A stretch of 64,000 nucleotides of DNA, taken from the NCBI GenBank assembly GCA_965276955.1, contig CBDIBP010000026.1, positions 62,001 to 126,000 on the forward strand. The letters are read 5' to 3'. The notes below the pieces were generated by a model. It saw only the letters and a list, made by a program, of their open reading frames with translations. It did not search any database and had not been told where the DNA came from. This DNA is from JABDEZ01 sp965276955. Its GTDB lineage: Bacteria; Bacteroidota; Bacteroidia; Chitinophagales; Chitinophagaceae. The position numbers and the translations under genes were made by a program. Shown here in pieces: positions 8,292 through 17,763 of this stretch; position 1 is the first letter of the stretch, and each line of letters opens with the position of its first letter.

Positions 8292-9842
8292 ATGATACCA
8301 GTACAGTTCGCACTGCTGCCAGCCGAGGCAGCAGATGAGAAAATAGTAAAGAAACAAGTTGCTGCTGCGGCAGGTATTCCCTTTAATAAATTGTCAGGAT
8401 ACGACATTCTGAAGCGGTCTATTGATGCCCGTGGTAAGCAGGTGCGTATGGTGCTGCAGGTACAAGCCTATACAGAGGTGCCAGTTCCCGTACAAACGCC
8501 TTTTGATCCCCATTTGCAAAACGTAGCCAATGCACGACCTGTGATAATAGCAGGTGCAGGCCCTGCGGGATTGTTTGCAGCACTGAAGCTGATAGAACTT
8601 GGATATAAACCGATAGTTGTAGAACGAGGCAAAGATGTGCGTAGCCGCCGCCGCGACCTTGCTGCCATGAACAAAGCAGGGATAGTGAACCCCGAAAGCA
8701 ATTACTGTTTTGGCGAGGGTGGGGCAGGCACCTATAGCGATGGTAAACTCTATACACGATCGACCAAGCGGGGCGATGTGAAACGCATACTGGAGCTGTT
8801 CCATTATTTTGGGGCAGATGGCTCTATACTGTATGATGCGCACCCGCATATAGGCACCAACAAGTTGCCGCAGATAATCACTGCCATGCGCGAAGAAATA
8901 GTGAGTTGTGGTGGTGAGGTGGTATTTGAACAGAAGATAACAGACATAATACTGGACGGCGAACAGGTGCAAGGGGTACGAACTGCCGACGGCACCACTA
9001 TAAAAGCAAGCGCCCTGATATTGGCTACTGGCCACTCGGCGCGAGATATTTTTGAACTACTGCATCATAAAGGCATAGCGATAGAAGCCAAGCCTTTTGC
9101 ATTGGGTGTACGTATAGAGCACCCGCAATGGCTGGTAGACCAGGCACAGTATCACAACGAAGTTCGCGATCCCTTTCTTCCACCAGCCAGCTACTCGCTG
9201 GTAACGCAGGCAGCCGGGCGGGGTGTCTTTTCGTTTTGTATGTGCCCGGGTGGTATCATAGCTCCTGCTGCAACAGCGCCGGGAGAAATAGTGGTAAATG
9301 GCTGGTCGCCCTCGAAACGTAATAATCCTTTTGCCAATTCTGGTACGGTGGTGACGGTAGATGAGAAGGACTTTGCCACTTATGGCTTTCACGGTCCGCT
9401 GGCGGGTATGAGATTCCAGCAGATGGTAGAGCAAAAAGCTTTTGAGGTATGTACTGGTGGACTGAAAGCGCCGGCACAGCGGCTCACTGACTTTGCCAGT
9501 GGTAAAAGGTCTGCAACGCTGCCTGAATGCTCTTACCTGCCCGGTATAGAAAGTGTGGACCTTAAAAAGGTGCTGCCTACGGAGGTGTTTGGTGCACTGA
9601 AACAAGGTGTGATAGATTTTGGACGAAAAATGAAAGGGTACTATACCGCAGAGGCAGTGGTCGTGGGCACAGAATCGCGCACGAGCTCCCCGGTGCGTAT
9701 ACCCCGTGATAAAGAGACATTACAACACCCACAGATAAAAGGCCTATACCCCTGTGCGGAGGGTGCGGGCTATGCAGGCGGTATAGTGTCTGCTGCTATA
9801 GATGGTGAGAATTGTGCAATTGCAATTGCAAGAACTTATTAA
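8292..9842 (+). CDS. FAD-dependent dehydrogenase (COG2509 type)
   Basis: This 516-residue cytoplasmic flavoprotein has an N-terminal domain of about 85 residues and then a dinucleotide-binding motif, AGAGPAGLFAALK, near residues 92-104, followed by VVERG. Other conserved family segments are NPESNYCFGEGGAGTYSDGKLYTR, which contains the usual GAGTxSDGKL, then FALGVRIEHPQ and the C-terminal AEGAGYAGGIVSAAIDG that closes the FAD site. Members of this uncharacterised family resemble geranylgeranyl-reductase-like flavoproteins. The substrate is unknown. It follows dsbD by 38 bp; a functional link is not evident. Confidence 0.8.
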   Translation: MIPVQFALLPAEAADEKIVKKQVAAAAGIPFNKLSGYDILKRSIDARGKQVRMVLQVQAYTEVPVPVQTPFDPHLQNVANARPVIIAGAGPAGLFAALKLIELGYKPIVVERGKDVRSRRRDLAAMNKAGIVNPESNYCFGEGGAGTYSDGKLYTRSTKRGDVKRILELFHYFGADGSILYDAHPHIGTNKLPQIITAMREEIVSCGGEVVFEQKITDIILDGEQVQGVRTADGTTIKASALILATGHSARDIFELLHHKGIAIEAKPFALGVRIEHPQWLVDQAQYHNEVRDPFLPPASYSLVTQAAGRGVFSFCMCPGGIIAPAATAPGEIVVNGWSPSKRNNPFANSGTVVTVDEKDFATYGFHGPLAGMRFQQMVEQKAFEVCTGGLKAPAQRLTDFASGKRSATLPECSYLPGIESVDLKKVLPTEVFGALKQGVIDFGRKMKGYYTAEAVVVGTESRTSSPVRIPRDKETLQHPQIKGLYPCAEGAGYAGGIVSAAIDGENCAIAIARTY

Positions 9843-10113
9843 TGATGCAGTAATAATAAATTTATTTTTAATGAATAAGTGTAGATTTACAAGTTTTATT
9901 TTCTGCATAATATTGTCTTTTTAATAAGTTATCCCCATTCTGTAATTTTTTTTGGCGTTAAGCATGAGTATCGGTTATTTTACATCTGTTTAGGGAATGT
10001 TAACTGTTTGATGTGTAGTGTGTTAATGTGATGTGGTAGAATTGTTAATGCTCTTTTTATAATTGTTTTTGCTGTAAAGGATATAGGAGAGAATTGACTT
10101 TACCAGCAAAAAA
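9843..10113. other. AT-rich intergenic region before the DUF4907/Kelch operon
   Basis: There are 270 bases without an open reading frame. The sequence is strongly AT-rich, and I see no rho-independent hairpin or RNA gene. It presumably carries the promoter of the DUF4907 and Kelch genes. A half-site AAGTGT occurs near 9897, but the matching second arm of the dyad found elsewhere in the window is absent. Confidence 0.4.
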
Positions 10114-10476
10114 ATGATACACATTAAACGCCTCACATATTCTGTGTTACCAGTAGCTTTATTGCTGGTAGCATCTGCTTTTTTCTTTACGTCAGCTACA
10201 GCGCAAACGCCTGCATTTGCTGATGCTAAGGCGTCTTCCAGCAATTTTTCTTATAAGATCATTCCTTCTGCCGACCAAACATGGGGGTACGATATCCTTA
10301 TGAATGGCAAGGTAAAGATACACCAGCCCTCAAGGCCTGCTATGCCCGGTCATAAAGGCTTTGCCAATAAAGAAGCTGCCGTAAAAGTTGCTGGACTGGC
10401 TATATCAAAAATGAAAAAAGGCGAAATGCCACCTACAATAAGCGTTGAAGAATTAAAAAAGCTCAACGCTATATAA
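10114..10476 (+). CDS. DUF4907 domain-containing secreted protein
   Basis: This 120-residue protein has a signal peptide (hydrophobic residues 12-25, ending in TATAQ). The mature part matches DUF4907: YKIIPSADQTWGYDILMNGK, then IHQPSRPAMPGHKGF and a C-terminal KMKKGEMPPTISVEELKKL. The family's function is not known to me. In Bacteroidota it is often encoded beside Kelch-repeat proteins, as it is here: the giant Kelch/Ig protein starts 18 bp downstream on the same strand. The pair is very probably one operon and may act together at the cell surface. Confidence 0.78.
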   Translation: MIHIKRLTYSVLPVALLLVASAFFFTSATAQTPAFADAKASSSNFSYKIIPSADQTWGYDILMNGKVKIHQPSRPAMPGHKGFANKEAAVKVAGLAISKMKKGEMPPTISVEELKKLNAI

Positions 10477-10494
10477 ACTATTTAAAAAAAACAA

Positions 10495-13400
10495 ATGAAC
10501 CAGAAAATTAAACTCTTTTCTTTTACCATTGCCTTAATTGTGCAGTGTTGTGTATTCAGCCATTTACATGCCCAAACTGGTGCATGGCAGCAAAAGACAG
10601 ATTATGCAGGCCTATCAACACAAGGCGCTGTTGGTTTCAGCATAGGTTCTAAAGGCTACATTGGCTTGGGGATGGATGCCAGCGGCAACAACCCAAGTAA
10701 TTATCATACTGACCTATGGCAGTATGATCCATCGAACGACTCGTGGACGCAAATGACGAGCTACCCCAATACAGCAAGGGCAAATGGGATATGTTTCGTT
10801 ATAGGTTCGGTAGCATACGTAGGTGGTGGTCGTAATTATCCACTGGGTCTTTCGTTCTCAGATCTGTGTGCGTTTGACCCGGCGGCGAACACATGGACGT
10901 CCAAAGCCGCGATGCCCGTACAGACCGCCTATGGTAATGGTTTTAGCGCAGGTGGCAAAGGCTTTTTTATTGATGGTTTTAGCTCCACCGGTAATGTATA
11001 CTGTTACGATCCTGGTAATGATAGCTGGTCGGCCAAGAATAATTATCCGGGCGGGGGCAGACAATATCAGTCATCTTTTAGTATAGGAAGTAATACATAC
11101 GTGGGTTGTGGTTATGGTAACGGTGGGGTCATATACAATGACTTTTACCAGTATGATCCGTCGAACGATACATGGGCCGTAAAAGCAAACTTTGGCGGCT
11201 CTGCCAGGTTTTTAGCTATTGGAGCGGCTACCAGCACGAAGGGGTATATAGGAATGGGAAATGGTGCAACAACTTATGCTGATCTCTGGGAGTATGACCC
11301 TACAGTAAATACCTGGATCCAGAAAGCCAATTATGGCGCAGGGGCTATTGGTAATCCCATTGCGTTCGCAATTGGAAGCAATATATTTGCGGGTGCAGGC
11401 CAGGCCTCGAACGCAACTTATGGAACGCATACGTTCTGGGAATTTCTTCCCAATGGTCTTCCTAAACCAGTTTTCAGTGCACAGCCAACAGACACGGTCG
11501 TTTGTCTGGGTGCTGCTGTAACAACTTTAACAGCCACCACAGACGCCGCTACCTACCAATGGTATCTGAACAATACTTCTACAGCAAATAATTTTAGTGC
11601 AATTGGTGGTGCTACAAGCAATGCTTACAATATTTCGAACCTTGCATATACAGACACGGGCTTATATTACCTTGCTGCTACAAATGCTAATGGAACGTCC
11701 TATTCAGACACCGTAAAGATCTCAGTTCTTGCAGCAACAGTCATTACCGGCAACCCGGCATCTACACTACGTGTATGTACTGGCAGCGGTAATACCATTA
11801 CAGGCAGTGCAAGCAATGCCACCTCTTACCAGTGGGCAGTAAATACCGGCTCTGGCTTTACCAACTTGTCTGACAATTATTTTTATACCGGTTCAACCAC
11901 AGACTCGCTGCAGATAAGCAATGCGATCACTGCAATGAGCGGCTACCAGTACAAGTTATATGCTACAGGCGCCTGTGGTACAAACTCAACTACTTATACC
12001 ACGCTGACGGTAGACTCTACGATCATCACCAGCAACTCGCCAACCACTGCTGAAATATGCTGGGGTGGTAATACGACCATCCCTGTAACGGCTACAGGTA
12101 CCAGCCTCACCTACCAATGGTATGTGAGCACAGGTGGGCCGTTCACAGTGTTGGCAGATAACTTCTTCTATACTGGTACCACAACCGATACTTTGCACAT
12201 CAACAATGCTATTACGGCTATGAGTGGTTATCAATACCAGCTGACGGTGAGCAGCAGCTGCAATGCACCTGTATCTAATATCACTACCTTAACGATAGAT
12301 ACCACTATCATCACAGCCAGCCCGGCTGCTGCTACACATTTGTGCCCCGGTAATGGCACCACTATCAGTGGTACAGCTACAGGAGCAGGCCTAACCTACC
12401 AATGGCAGGTGAAGTCGGGTACCAATTACACGAACTTGAGTGACAACTATTTCTACAGTGGATCTACTACCAGCACACTGCAACTGAGTAATGTGATAAC
12501 TGCTATGAGCGGTTACCAATATCGTTTGAAAGTGATAAGCGCATGTAACAATGCATTTACTACTGCTACCACATTAACAGTAGATACTACTTATATAATT
12601 AACGACCTTTCCACAAAAAGCCACATATGCTTTGGCGGAAATAGCAGCATCTCTGCAACCGCAGGCGGCGCTGGCCTTACCTACCAGTGGACACTGAATG
12701 GCAATAACCTTGCGGACAATGCTAACTACAGTGGTACCCACACCAACACACTGCATGTTATAGGCAGCGACTTTACCTTCGGGGGCAACCAATACCAGCT
12801 GAATGTAACAGGTACCTGTGGTGCAGCATCTACAATAGTGACCACCGCAGTAGTGGATTCCTTCCCGCTTCCACTGGCCTTCACTCCTAATTATACATGG
12901 GCACTACAAGGCCAGGTGAACGTACAATATAAGACCAACCTGGATACCGATGTGGTATACAACTGGAGCTACACTGGCACTAACGTAAGCATAGCCAACA
13001 GCGATAGCAGCGCCCGGTATACATACGGAGTTAATGCTACAAGCGGCAACGTAAACGTGTTCGCTACCTCACCATATGGTTGTGGTACTACAAGTACCAT
13101 AAGCCAGTCAATAGGTGTAGAGCCTTATGATGTATGGACAGGTGTAAAAAGCCATGACTGGAACGATACCAGCAACTGGTACCGCCCTATAGTACCGTAC
13201 GGTACCATAAGCGCATACCTACCTACCATTATAACACCAGGTGTAGTGGATACTCCTGAGATATTTGCAGCAACTACCAATGCCTGTTACCGATTCTACG
13301 TGCAGGCCAATGCAGGGCTTACAATAGATGCAGGATCAAAACTGTTAGTGAACAGCGATGCGACCCTGCTGGGCTCTATAAATGGTACAGGTATTTTATC

Positions 13401-15036
13401 GTTCACAGGCTCTGCTCCGCAGACTATAGTAGCATCTGATACAGTATACAACCTGGAAATAAACAACAGTAATGGTGTTACGCTGCCACTTAACAGCCGC
13501 GTACACATCAAGACCGCTTTCTTCCCTACGAACGGTACATTTACCAACAATGGTACCTTGTTCTTAATTTCAGATTCTTTAGGTACTGCTACTATGAACG
13601 CCGGATCATCAGCTGGAGGATATGTTACCGGCAACCCGGTGAACGTACAGAAATACATACACGGTGGCCGCAGGGCTTACCGCTTCTTGGCGCATCCGTT
13701 CAGTACCAGCATCAACATATCTCAGCTTACCTCAGCGTTTGACATCACTGGTCCGGGCGGCGGAGCCAACGGTTTCACCACCACAGGTACCAACAATCCA
13801 TCGGCATTCTGGTATAACCCGGTTACTGCAAGCGGCTCTGATACCGATGACGTAACAGGATGGATACCTTATACAGACATGACCGGTACCGGCACTAACG
13901 CCTGGAACCAATTTGAAGGGCTGCGCGCTATGGTAAGAGGCTTGCCTAACGAAGGCCTTGATGGCAACCCATACACGCCATCTGCTACCACCATCAACAT
14001 GCATGGCCAGCTTGCACAGGGCGACAAGACCACTAACCTCATCAGCAACAGCAATAAGGGATATAACTTTATAGCAAACCCATATGCAGCTAATATAGAC
14101 CTGAGCAGCCTGAGCCTGGGAAGTAACGTAGGCCCTAACTTCTGGGTTTGGGATCCTAACCAGGGCACAGCAGGTGTGTACGTGTCGCAGCCATTGGCTA
14201 CCAGCTACATACTGCCAGCTTACAGCAGCTTTGTAGTAACAGCAACAGCAGCGAGCAATAACAGCATCACCTTCCATGAGAGCGGTAAGACCACAGCTAC
14301 AGCGGCAAACTTGTTCAAGACAACAGGTGGTCTGGGTAACGATGTGGTGCAACTACATGTATACAGCGATAATAAAGCTACCAGCTGGGATAGGTTGCTG
14401 ATATACTTCAATGGTAACGCCAGCGCAAACAGGGACTACTTTGATGCACCAAAGTGGACCAATGACGACCTGAACTTCTACACCTTTACCAAGGACAACC
14501 AAACACAGAGCATAGATGTAAGGCCATATGTGAACGGGGAAGTGATAAAACTGGGCTTAAAGACAGATATACCGAAAGACTACATCATAAACGTAGACAA
14601 CCTGAATGTAACAGGTACCGTGCAACTATACCTGCATGACAAATACCTGAACAAAGTGCAGCAACTGCACCAGGGCGATGTATACAGCTTTACCGTGAAC
14701 AGTGATGCGAACAGCCAGGGCGACAACCGTTTTGAACTGAACGAAACAGGTATACCGAACGGTGTGACCAACGTGAACGCGATAAGCAACCTGAACGTGA
14801 ACATATCTCCTAACCCTGCAACAGATGCAACCGTGCTGACCTATGCAGCAGCTCAGAAAGGCGCTACAAGTATAACTGTAGCCAACATCATGGGACAGCA
14901 GGTATATAGCAAGGATATGGGCCAGCAGAATGCAGGTAACATAGTATTGCCAATGGGCGAACTGACACCTGGCATATACCTTGTGACATTGAAATGCGGC
15001 AATGAAGTGATAACAAAAAGAGTTGTAAAAAATTAA
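10495..15036 (+). CDS. Giant Kelch-repeat and Ig-like surface protein, T9SS type A
   Basis: This 1513-residue secreted protein has a signal peptide (1-27), then about six Kelch repeats over roughly residues 40-325, each with a DLWxYDP and NxW pattern that predicts a beta-propeller. A run of about six Ig-like repeats (roughly 330-800, each about 95 residues, with CxG, TYQW and SGYQYQL landmarks) follows. The C-terminal region contains HDWNDTSNWYRP and ends in a T9SS type A sorting domain (NVNISPNPATDATVLTY to KRVVKN). It is predicted to cross the outer membrane through the type IX system and be anchored or released. The ligand is unknown. The DUF4907 gene is immediately upstream. Confidence 0.82.
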   Translation: MNQKIKLFSFTIALIVQCCVFSHLHAQTGAWQQKTDYAGLSTQGAVGFSIGSKGYIGLGMDASGNNPSNYHTDLWQYDPSNDSWTQMTSYPNTARANGICFVIGSVAYVGGGRNYPLGLSFSDLCAFDPAANTWTSKAAMPVQTAYGNGFSAGGKGFFIDGFSSTGNVYCYDPGNDSWSAKNNYPGGGRQYQSSFSIGSNTYVGCGYGNGGVIYNDFYQYDPSNDTWAVKANFGGSARFLAIGAATSTKGYIGMGNGATTYADLWEYDPTVNTWIQKANYGAGAIGNPIAFAIGSNIFAGAGQASNATYGTHTFWEFLPNGLPKPVFSAQPTDTVVCLGAAVTTLTATTDAATYQWYLNNTSTANNFSAIGGATSNAYNISNLAYTDTGLYYLAATNANGTSYSDTVKISVLAATVITGNPASTLRVCTGSGNTITGSASNATSYQWAVNTGSGFTNLSDNYFYTGSTTDSLQISNAITAMSGYQYKLYATGACGTNSTTYTTLTVDSTIITSNSPTTAEICWGGNTTIPVTATGTSLTYQWYVSTGGPFTVLADNFFYTGTTTDTLHINNAITAMSGYQYQLTVSSSCNAPVSNITTLTIDTTIITASPAAATHLCPGNGTTISGTATGAGLTYQWQVKSGTNYTNLSDNYFYSGSTTSTLQLSNVITAMSGYQYRLKVISACNNAFTTATTLTVDTTYIINDLSTKSHICFGGNSSISATAGGAGLTYQWTLNGNNLADNANYSGTHTNTLHVIGSDFTFGGNQYQLNVTGTCGAASTIVTTAVVDSFPLPLAFTPNYTWALQGQVNVQYKTNLDTDVVYNWSYTGTNVSIANSDSSARYTYGVNATSGNVNVFATSPYGCGTTSTISQSIGVEPYDVWTGVKSHDWNDTSNWYRPIVPYGTISAYLPTIITPGVVDTPEIFAATTNACYRFYVQANAGLTIDAGSKLLVNSDATLLGSINGTGILSFTGSAPQTIVASDTVYNLEINNSNGVTLPLNSRVHIKTAFFPTNGTFTNNGTLFLISDSLGTATMNAGSSAGGYVTGNPVNVQKYIHGGRRAYRFLAHPFSTSINISQLTSAFDITGPGGGANGFTTTGTNNPSAFWYNPVTASGSDTDDVTGWIPYTDMTGTGTNAWNQFEGLRAMVRGLPNEGLDGNPYTPSATTINMHGQLAQGDKTTNLISNSNKGYNFIANPYAANIDLSSLSLGSNVGPNFWVWDPNQGTAGVYVSQPLATSYILPAYSSFVVTATAASNNSITFHESGKTTATAANLFKTTGGLGNDVVQLHVYSDNKATSWDRLLIYFNGNASANRDYFDAPKWTNDDLNFYTFTKDNQTQSIDVRPYVNGEVIKLGLKTDIPKDYIINVDNLNVTGTVQLYLHDKYLNKVQQLHQGDVYSFTVNSDANSQGDNRFELNETGIPNGVTNVNAISNLNVNISPNPATDATVLTYAAAQKGATSITVANIMGQQVYSKDMGQQNAGNIVLPMGELTPGIYLVTLKCGNEVITKRVVKN

Positions 15037-15060
15037 AGAAACGTTTTATAAAAACATTTT

Positions 15061-15288
15061 ATGAAAAAAATTGCATTGATATTTTGCCTGGCGCTTGTTG
15101 CATTGCCCTATAGCCATGTATTAGCTGGTCCTGGTTTTGGTAGTGGTATAAATGATGCCGGTGGCGCAGGCGGCGGTGCCGGTGGCGCAGGTGGGGGAGC
15201 CGGTGCACCCCTGGATGGCGGTATGAGTATTTTGCTACTTGCAGGTATAGGCTATGGTATAAAGAAGTTCACTGGTAGTAATAAATAA
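15061..15288 (+). CDS. Tiny glycine-rich protein with PID-CTERM-like sorting tail
   Basis: This 75-residue protein has an N-terminal signal segment (4-22), a low-complexity Gly/Ala linker (about 27-50), and a tail of the form APLDGGMSILLLAGIGYG followed by basic residues. A proline-[IL]-D-GG motif, a short hydrophobic helix and a terminal lysine cluster are the features of the PID-CTERM putative sorting signal of Bacteroidota. The tail suggests recognition by a membrane sorting enzyme. The gene lies 24 bp after the giant Kelch protein and ends before a strong terminator, so it may be the last gene of that operon. Confidence 0.6.
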   Translation: MKKIALIFCLALVALPYSHVLAGPGFGSGINDAGGAGGGAGGAGGGAGAPLDGGMSILLLAGIGYGIKKFTGSNK

Positions 15289-15313
15289 ATATATTTAGTT
15301 TGTTTTTTTGAGG

Positions 15314-15356
15314 CTGGGCCTGGTTGCGTTCCTTTCGCACCAGGACCAGTTTTTTC
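15314..15356 (+). terminator. Rho-independent terminator after the Kelch operon
   Basis: A hairpin of about 13 bp, with arms CTGG..CCTGGT.TGCG and CGCA.CCAGG.CCAG and single-base bulges, is followed by a run of T residues. It lies 26 bp after the stop of the PID-CTERM-like gene. Confidence 0.75.
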
Positions 15357-15424
15357 GTTTATAATGCGCGCTGGCACAGTTATATTATTAACGGTAGATA
15401 CAACCGTTCACAAAAACTATCGCA

Positions 15425-15601
15425 ATGAAATTATCCAGATTATTAACGTACGCAGCCGGTGGTATCATACTCGGCTTACTATTCGAAAATAGAGCTCTTA
15501 TTGTAAAAGGTGAAATAAAGGATACTGCAGGCAACCTGAAAAAGAAAGCTGGTAATATAGCTGATAAGACCAAGGAACGCCTACATTTAAAACATAGCTA
15601 A
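15425..15601 (+). CDS. YtxH-like mini-protein, 58 aa
   Basis: An ATG at 15425 opens a 58-residue frame: a short positively charged start, a glycine-containing hydrophobic segment (TYAAGGIILGLLF, about residues 8-20), then an amphipathic, lysine-rich helix with NLKKKAGNIADKTKERL. This architecture matches YtxH/CsbD-type envelope-stress mini-proteins of Bacteroidota. It stands between a terminator and the AI-2E-family permease gene (83 bp downstream, same strand). It is probably a single-pass inner-membrane protein. No experimental function can be assigned. Confidence 0.6.
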   Translation: MKLSRLLTYAAGGIILGLLFENRALIVKGEIKDTAGNLKKKAGNIADKTKERLHLKHS

Positions 15602-15683
15602 GCAACTATATACCATAATGCAGGCTCGTATGTTTATCTTTATTGCAGTTGACCTGCATACTGCATGCCAATAATTATAGTAC

Positions 15684-16742
15684 ATGCAAAGCTCCATTAA
15701 GCCTCCATTTTATACAAAACTGGCCCAGGTGCTGGTATGCCTCATAGCCATTGGTTATGTGGCTGTATTAGCCAAAGAGATATTTTGTCCTTTTATCTTT
15801 GCTTTACTGTTCTCTATATTATTACTGCCACTGGCTTCTTTCCTGGAGGGAAGGCTTAAACTAAGAAGAGGCGGGGCAGCTATACTGAGCGTACTGATAT
15901 TTGTAGCGGCTATAGGGGGCATATTTTACCTTGTAGGTTCGCAAATAAACAACTTAGCAGGCGACTGGCCGCAATTCAAAGCCCAGCTTACTACGTCGGT
16001 CAACGACCTGCAGCACTGGATATCAAGGACGTTCCATATAGGTACAGGCAAGCAGATAACCTACATTAATAACGCTACCAGCAAGGTACTTGATTCAGGC
16101 TCTGTGATATTAGGTGCCACAGTATTGTCTTTGTCCTCTGTTTTGTTGTTCTTTGTATTCCTGATATTCGATACATTTTTCCTGTTGTTCTATCGCCGTC
16201 ACCTGTTCCGTTTTTTACTGGTGGTATTTCCTGCACAATATTCACCGGTAGTGTGCGATGTGGTAGAGCAGGTGCAATCCATCTTGCGGCAATATATTAT
16301 TGGGCTACTGTTGGAGATGACCGTTGTAGCAGTTACATGCTGCATCGCATTTTCTATTGCGGGGGTTAAGTACGCTATATTGCTGGGGCTCATTACAGGG
16401 CTTTTTAATATTATTCCTTACGTAGGCATTTTTACAGCATTAGCTATAGGTACACTCATTACGTTCGCTACATCGGCTGGTATGCCTGCTCATGTGTGGG
16501 TAGTGGTGATCACCACGGTTGTGGTGCACCTTGTAGATAGCAATGTGTTACTACCAATGATAGTGGGTAAAAAAGTAAAAATAAACGCCCTTATTACGGT
16601 AACAGGCGTAGTGGCTGGTGAGATGATGTGGGGTATTCCCGGCATGTTCCTGTCGTTGCCTGTAATGGCTATAGCAAAGATCGTTTTCGACCGGGTTGAG
16701 CCCTTGAAGCCCTGGGGAATGCTGCTTGGAGATGAGAAGTAA
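15684..16742 (+). CDS. AI-2E family transporter (PF01594-type permease)
   Basis: This 352-residue integral membrane protein has the topology of the AI-2E/PerM family: two or three N-terminal helices (about 15-90), a soluble amphipathic central region (about 95-155), then a cluster of five helices. The C-terminal half has typical motifs, including GLITGLFNIIPYVG and LPMIVGKKVKINALIT, with the closing GIPGMFLSLPVMAIAKIVFDR. Family members export autoinducer-2 or act as Na+/H+ antiporters; which applies here cannot be told from sequence. The gene ends 14 bp before a bidirectional terminator. Confidence 0.85.
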   Translation: MQSSIKPPFYTKLAQVLVCLIAIGYVAVLAKEIFCPFIFALLFSILLLPLASFLEGRLKLRRGGAAILSVLIFVAAIGGIFYLVGSQINNLAGDWPQFKAQLTTSVNDLQHWISRTFHIGTGKQITYINNATSKVLDSGSVILGATVLSLSSVLLFFVFLIFDTFFLLFYRRHLFRFLLVVFPAQYSPVVCDVVEQVQSILRQYIIGLLLEMTVVAVTCCIAFSIAGVKYAILLGLITGLFNIIPYVGIFTALAIGTLITFATSAGMPAHVWVVVITTVVVHLVDSNVLLPMIVGKKVKINALITVTGVVAGEMMWGIPGMFLSLPVMAIAKIVFDRVEPLKPWGMLLGDEK

Positions 16743-16756
16743 AATATGGGCAAATA

Positions 16757-16798
16757 ATATTAAAGGGCAGGGACCGCAATTTCCCTGCCCTTTAATAT
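16757..16798. terminator. Bidirectional terminator between convergent genes
   Basis: A perfect 17-bp stem (16757-16773 with 16782-16798; core AAAGGGCAGGGA) with an 8-base loop has A/T runs on both sides. It can end transcripts of the AI-2E permease from the left and of the VOC/SRPBCC/ArsR operon from the right. Confidence 0.85.
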
Positions 16799-16801
16799 AT
16801 T

Positions 16802-17215
16802 CTACTTAGGCATCTTGCTCACGTCCATGTACAATACATTCCAGCGATGGTTATCCGGGTCGCTGAATACACAACCGTATAGCCAACCCTGTTTGTCCTG
16901 TGGTTTGTGGTCGCACTTGCCACCTGCAGCCACTGCTTTTTTGGCCATTTCATCCACTTCCGTAGGGCTTTCTGCATCTATAGAAAACAATACGTCTGTA
17001 GCATTGCTGATATCGGGTATACCAGTGTTGGTAAATGCTTTGAACGCTTCTTCATTGAACAGCATTAGTACCACATCTTTTTCGCCTATCATCAGGCTGG
17101 CGCTGTGTGCACTATTGCCATACTGGTTATTTAGTTTGAAACCCATTTGCGTATAAAAGTCGCGCGACTTGCTTACATCCTTTACGGGCAGGTTCAGCCA
17201 GAATTGCTTTGTCAT
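16802..17215 (-). CDS. VOC-family (glyoxalase-like) protein
   Basis: This 137-residue cytoplasmic protein has the two beta-alpha-beta-beta-beta modules of the vicinal oxygen chelate fold. It begins FWLNLPVKDVSKSRDFYTQMGF and ends CVFSDPDNHRWNVLY. Members of this glyoxalase/bleomycin-resistance group bind metal and small electrophiles, but a specific substrate cannot be assigned. It is the last gene of an operon with an SRPBCC protein (5 bp upstream) and an ArsR-type regulator. Confidence 0.8.
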   Translation of the reverse strand: MTKQFWLNLPVKDVSKSRDFYTQMGFKLNNQYGNSAHSASLMIGEKDVVLMLFNEEAFKAFTNTGIPDISNATDVLFSIDAESPTEVDEMAKKAVAAGGKCDHKPQDKQGWLYGCVFSDPDNHRWNVLYMDVSKMPK

Positions 17216-17220
17216 GATAC

Positions 17221-17739
17221 TTATTTTTTAGTGGTTAAATGGATATTTGAATGTACTTGGTCTATTGTTTGTGCCAGCAATTCATCCAGCCTTTCGTGGC
17301 CTTCACGTACTCCTCTTTCCATGCCGCTCTTTACCATACCATCGCGGTCTTCTACCGACTGGAATACAGAGTGTATGGTAAGCCGCGTCCTATTACCGGG
17401 TAGTGCCTCCAGCTTTAAACTGTCCAGCGACACGTGTCCTTTTTCAGGCAGGCCTTCGTACTCGAAGGTCTGTATCATGCGCTCTACAGATATTTCGTGG
17501 AACACACCGTTAAAGACATACTGTTCATTGCCCCTGATATGTGTGAACCTGTAACTACCGCCACTTCTGAAATCATATCTCTGAACGGTCATTTCCATTC
17601 CCCTGGGCCCTAACCATAGCGCCAACAATGCAGGGTCGGCATAGGCTTTGAATACCAGTTCGCGCGGCGCATCGAACTCTCGGGTAATGGTTACATTCTG
17701 TGTGTCAGGTTTTGCCGTTACTACTGTTTGGTTCTTCAT
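17221..17739 (-). CDS. SRPBCC (AHSA1-like) domain protein
   Basis: This 172-residue protein matches the SRPBCC/AHSA1 hydrophobic-ligand-binding fold: ITREFDAPRELVFKAYADP at the start, WLGPRGMEMTV, the central DFRSGGSYRF, and a C-terminal helix beginning MVKSGMERGVREGHERL. Bacterial members often follow an ArsR regulator, as here (25 bp between the genes), and are thought to bind small hydrophobic molecules. It probably acts in the cytoplasm with the VOC protein encoded immediately downstream. The ligand is unknown. Confidence 0.82.
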   Translation of the reverse strand: MKNQTVVTAKPDTQNVTITREFDAPRELVFKAYADPALLALWLGPRGMEMTVQRYDFRSGGSYRFTHIRGNEQYVFNGVFHEISVERMIQTFEYEGLPEKGHVSLDSLKLEALPGNRTRLTIHSVFQSVEDRDGMVKSGMERGVREGHERLDELLAQTIDQVHSNIHLTTKK

Positions 17740-17763
17740 GATAGTGCAGTTTTTTGAGTTTTA

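Noticed and set aside
11700..12850. Regularly repeated sequence in the giant Kelch/Ig gene, considered as a CRISPR-like array
   Set aside because: The repeats are ~285-bp coding Ig-domain repeats inside one open frame, without short spacers.
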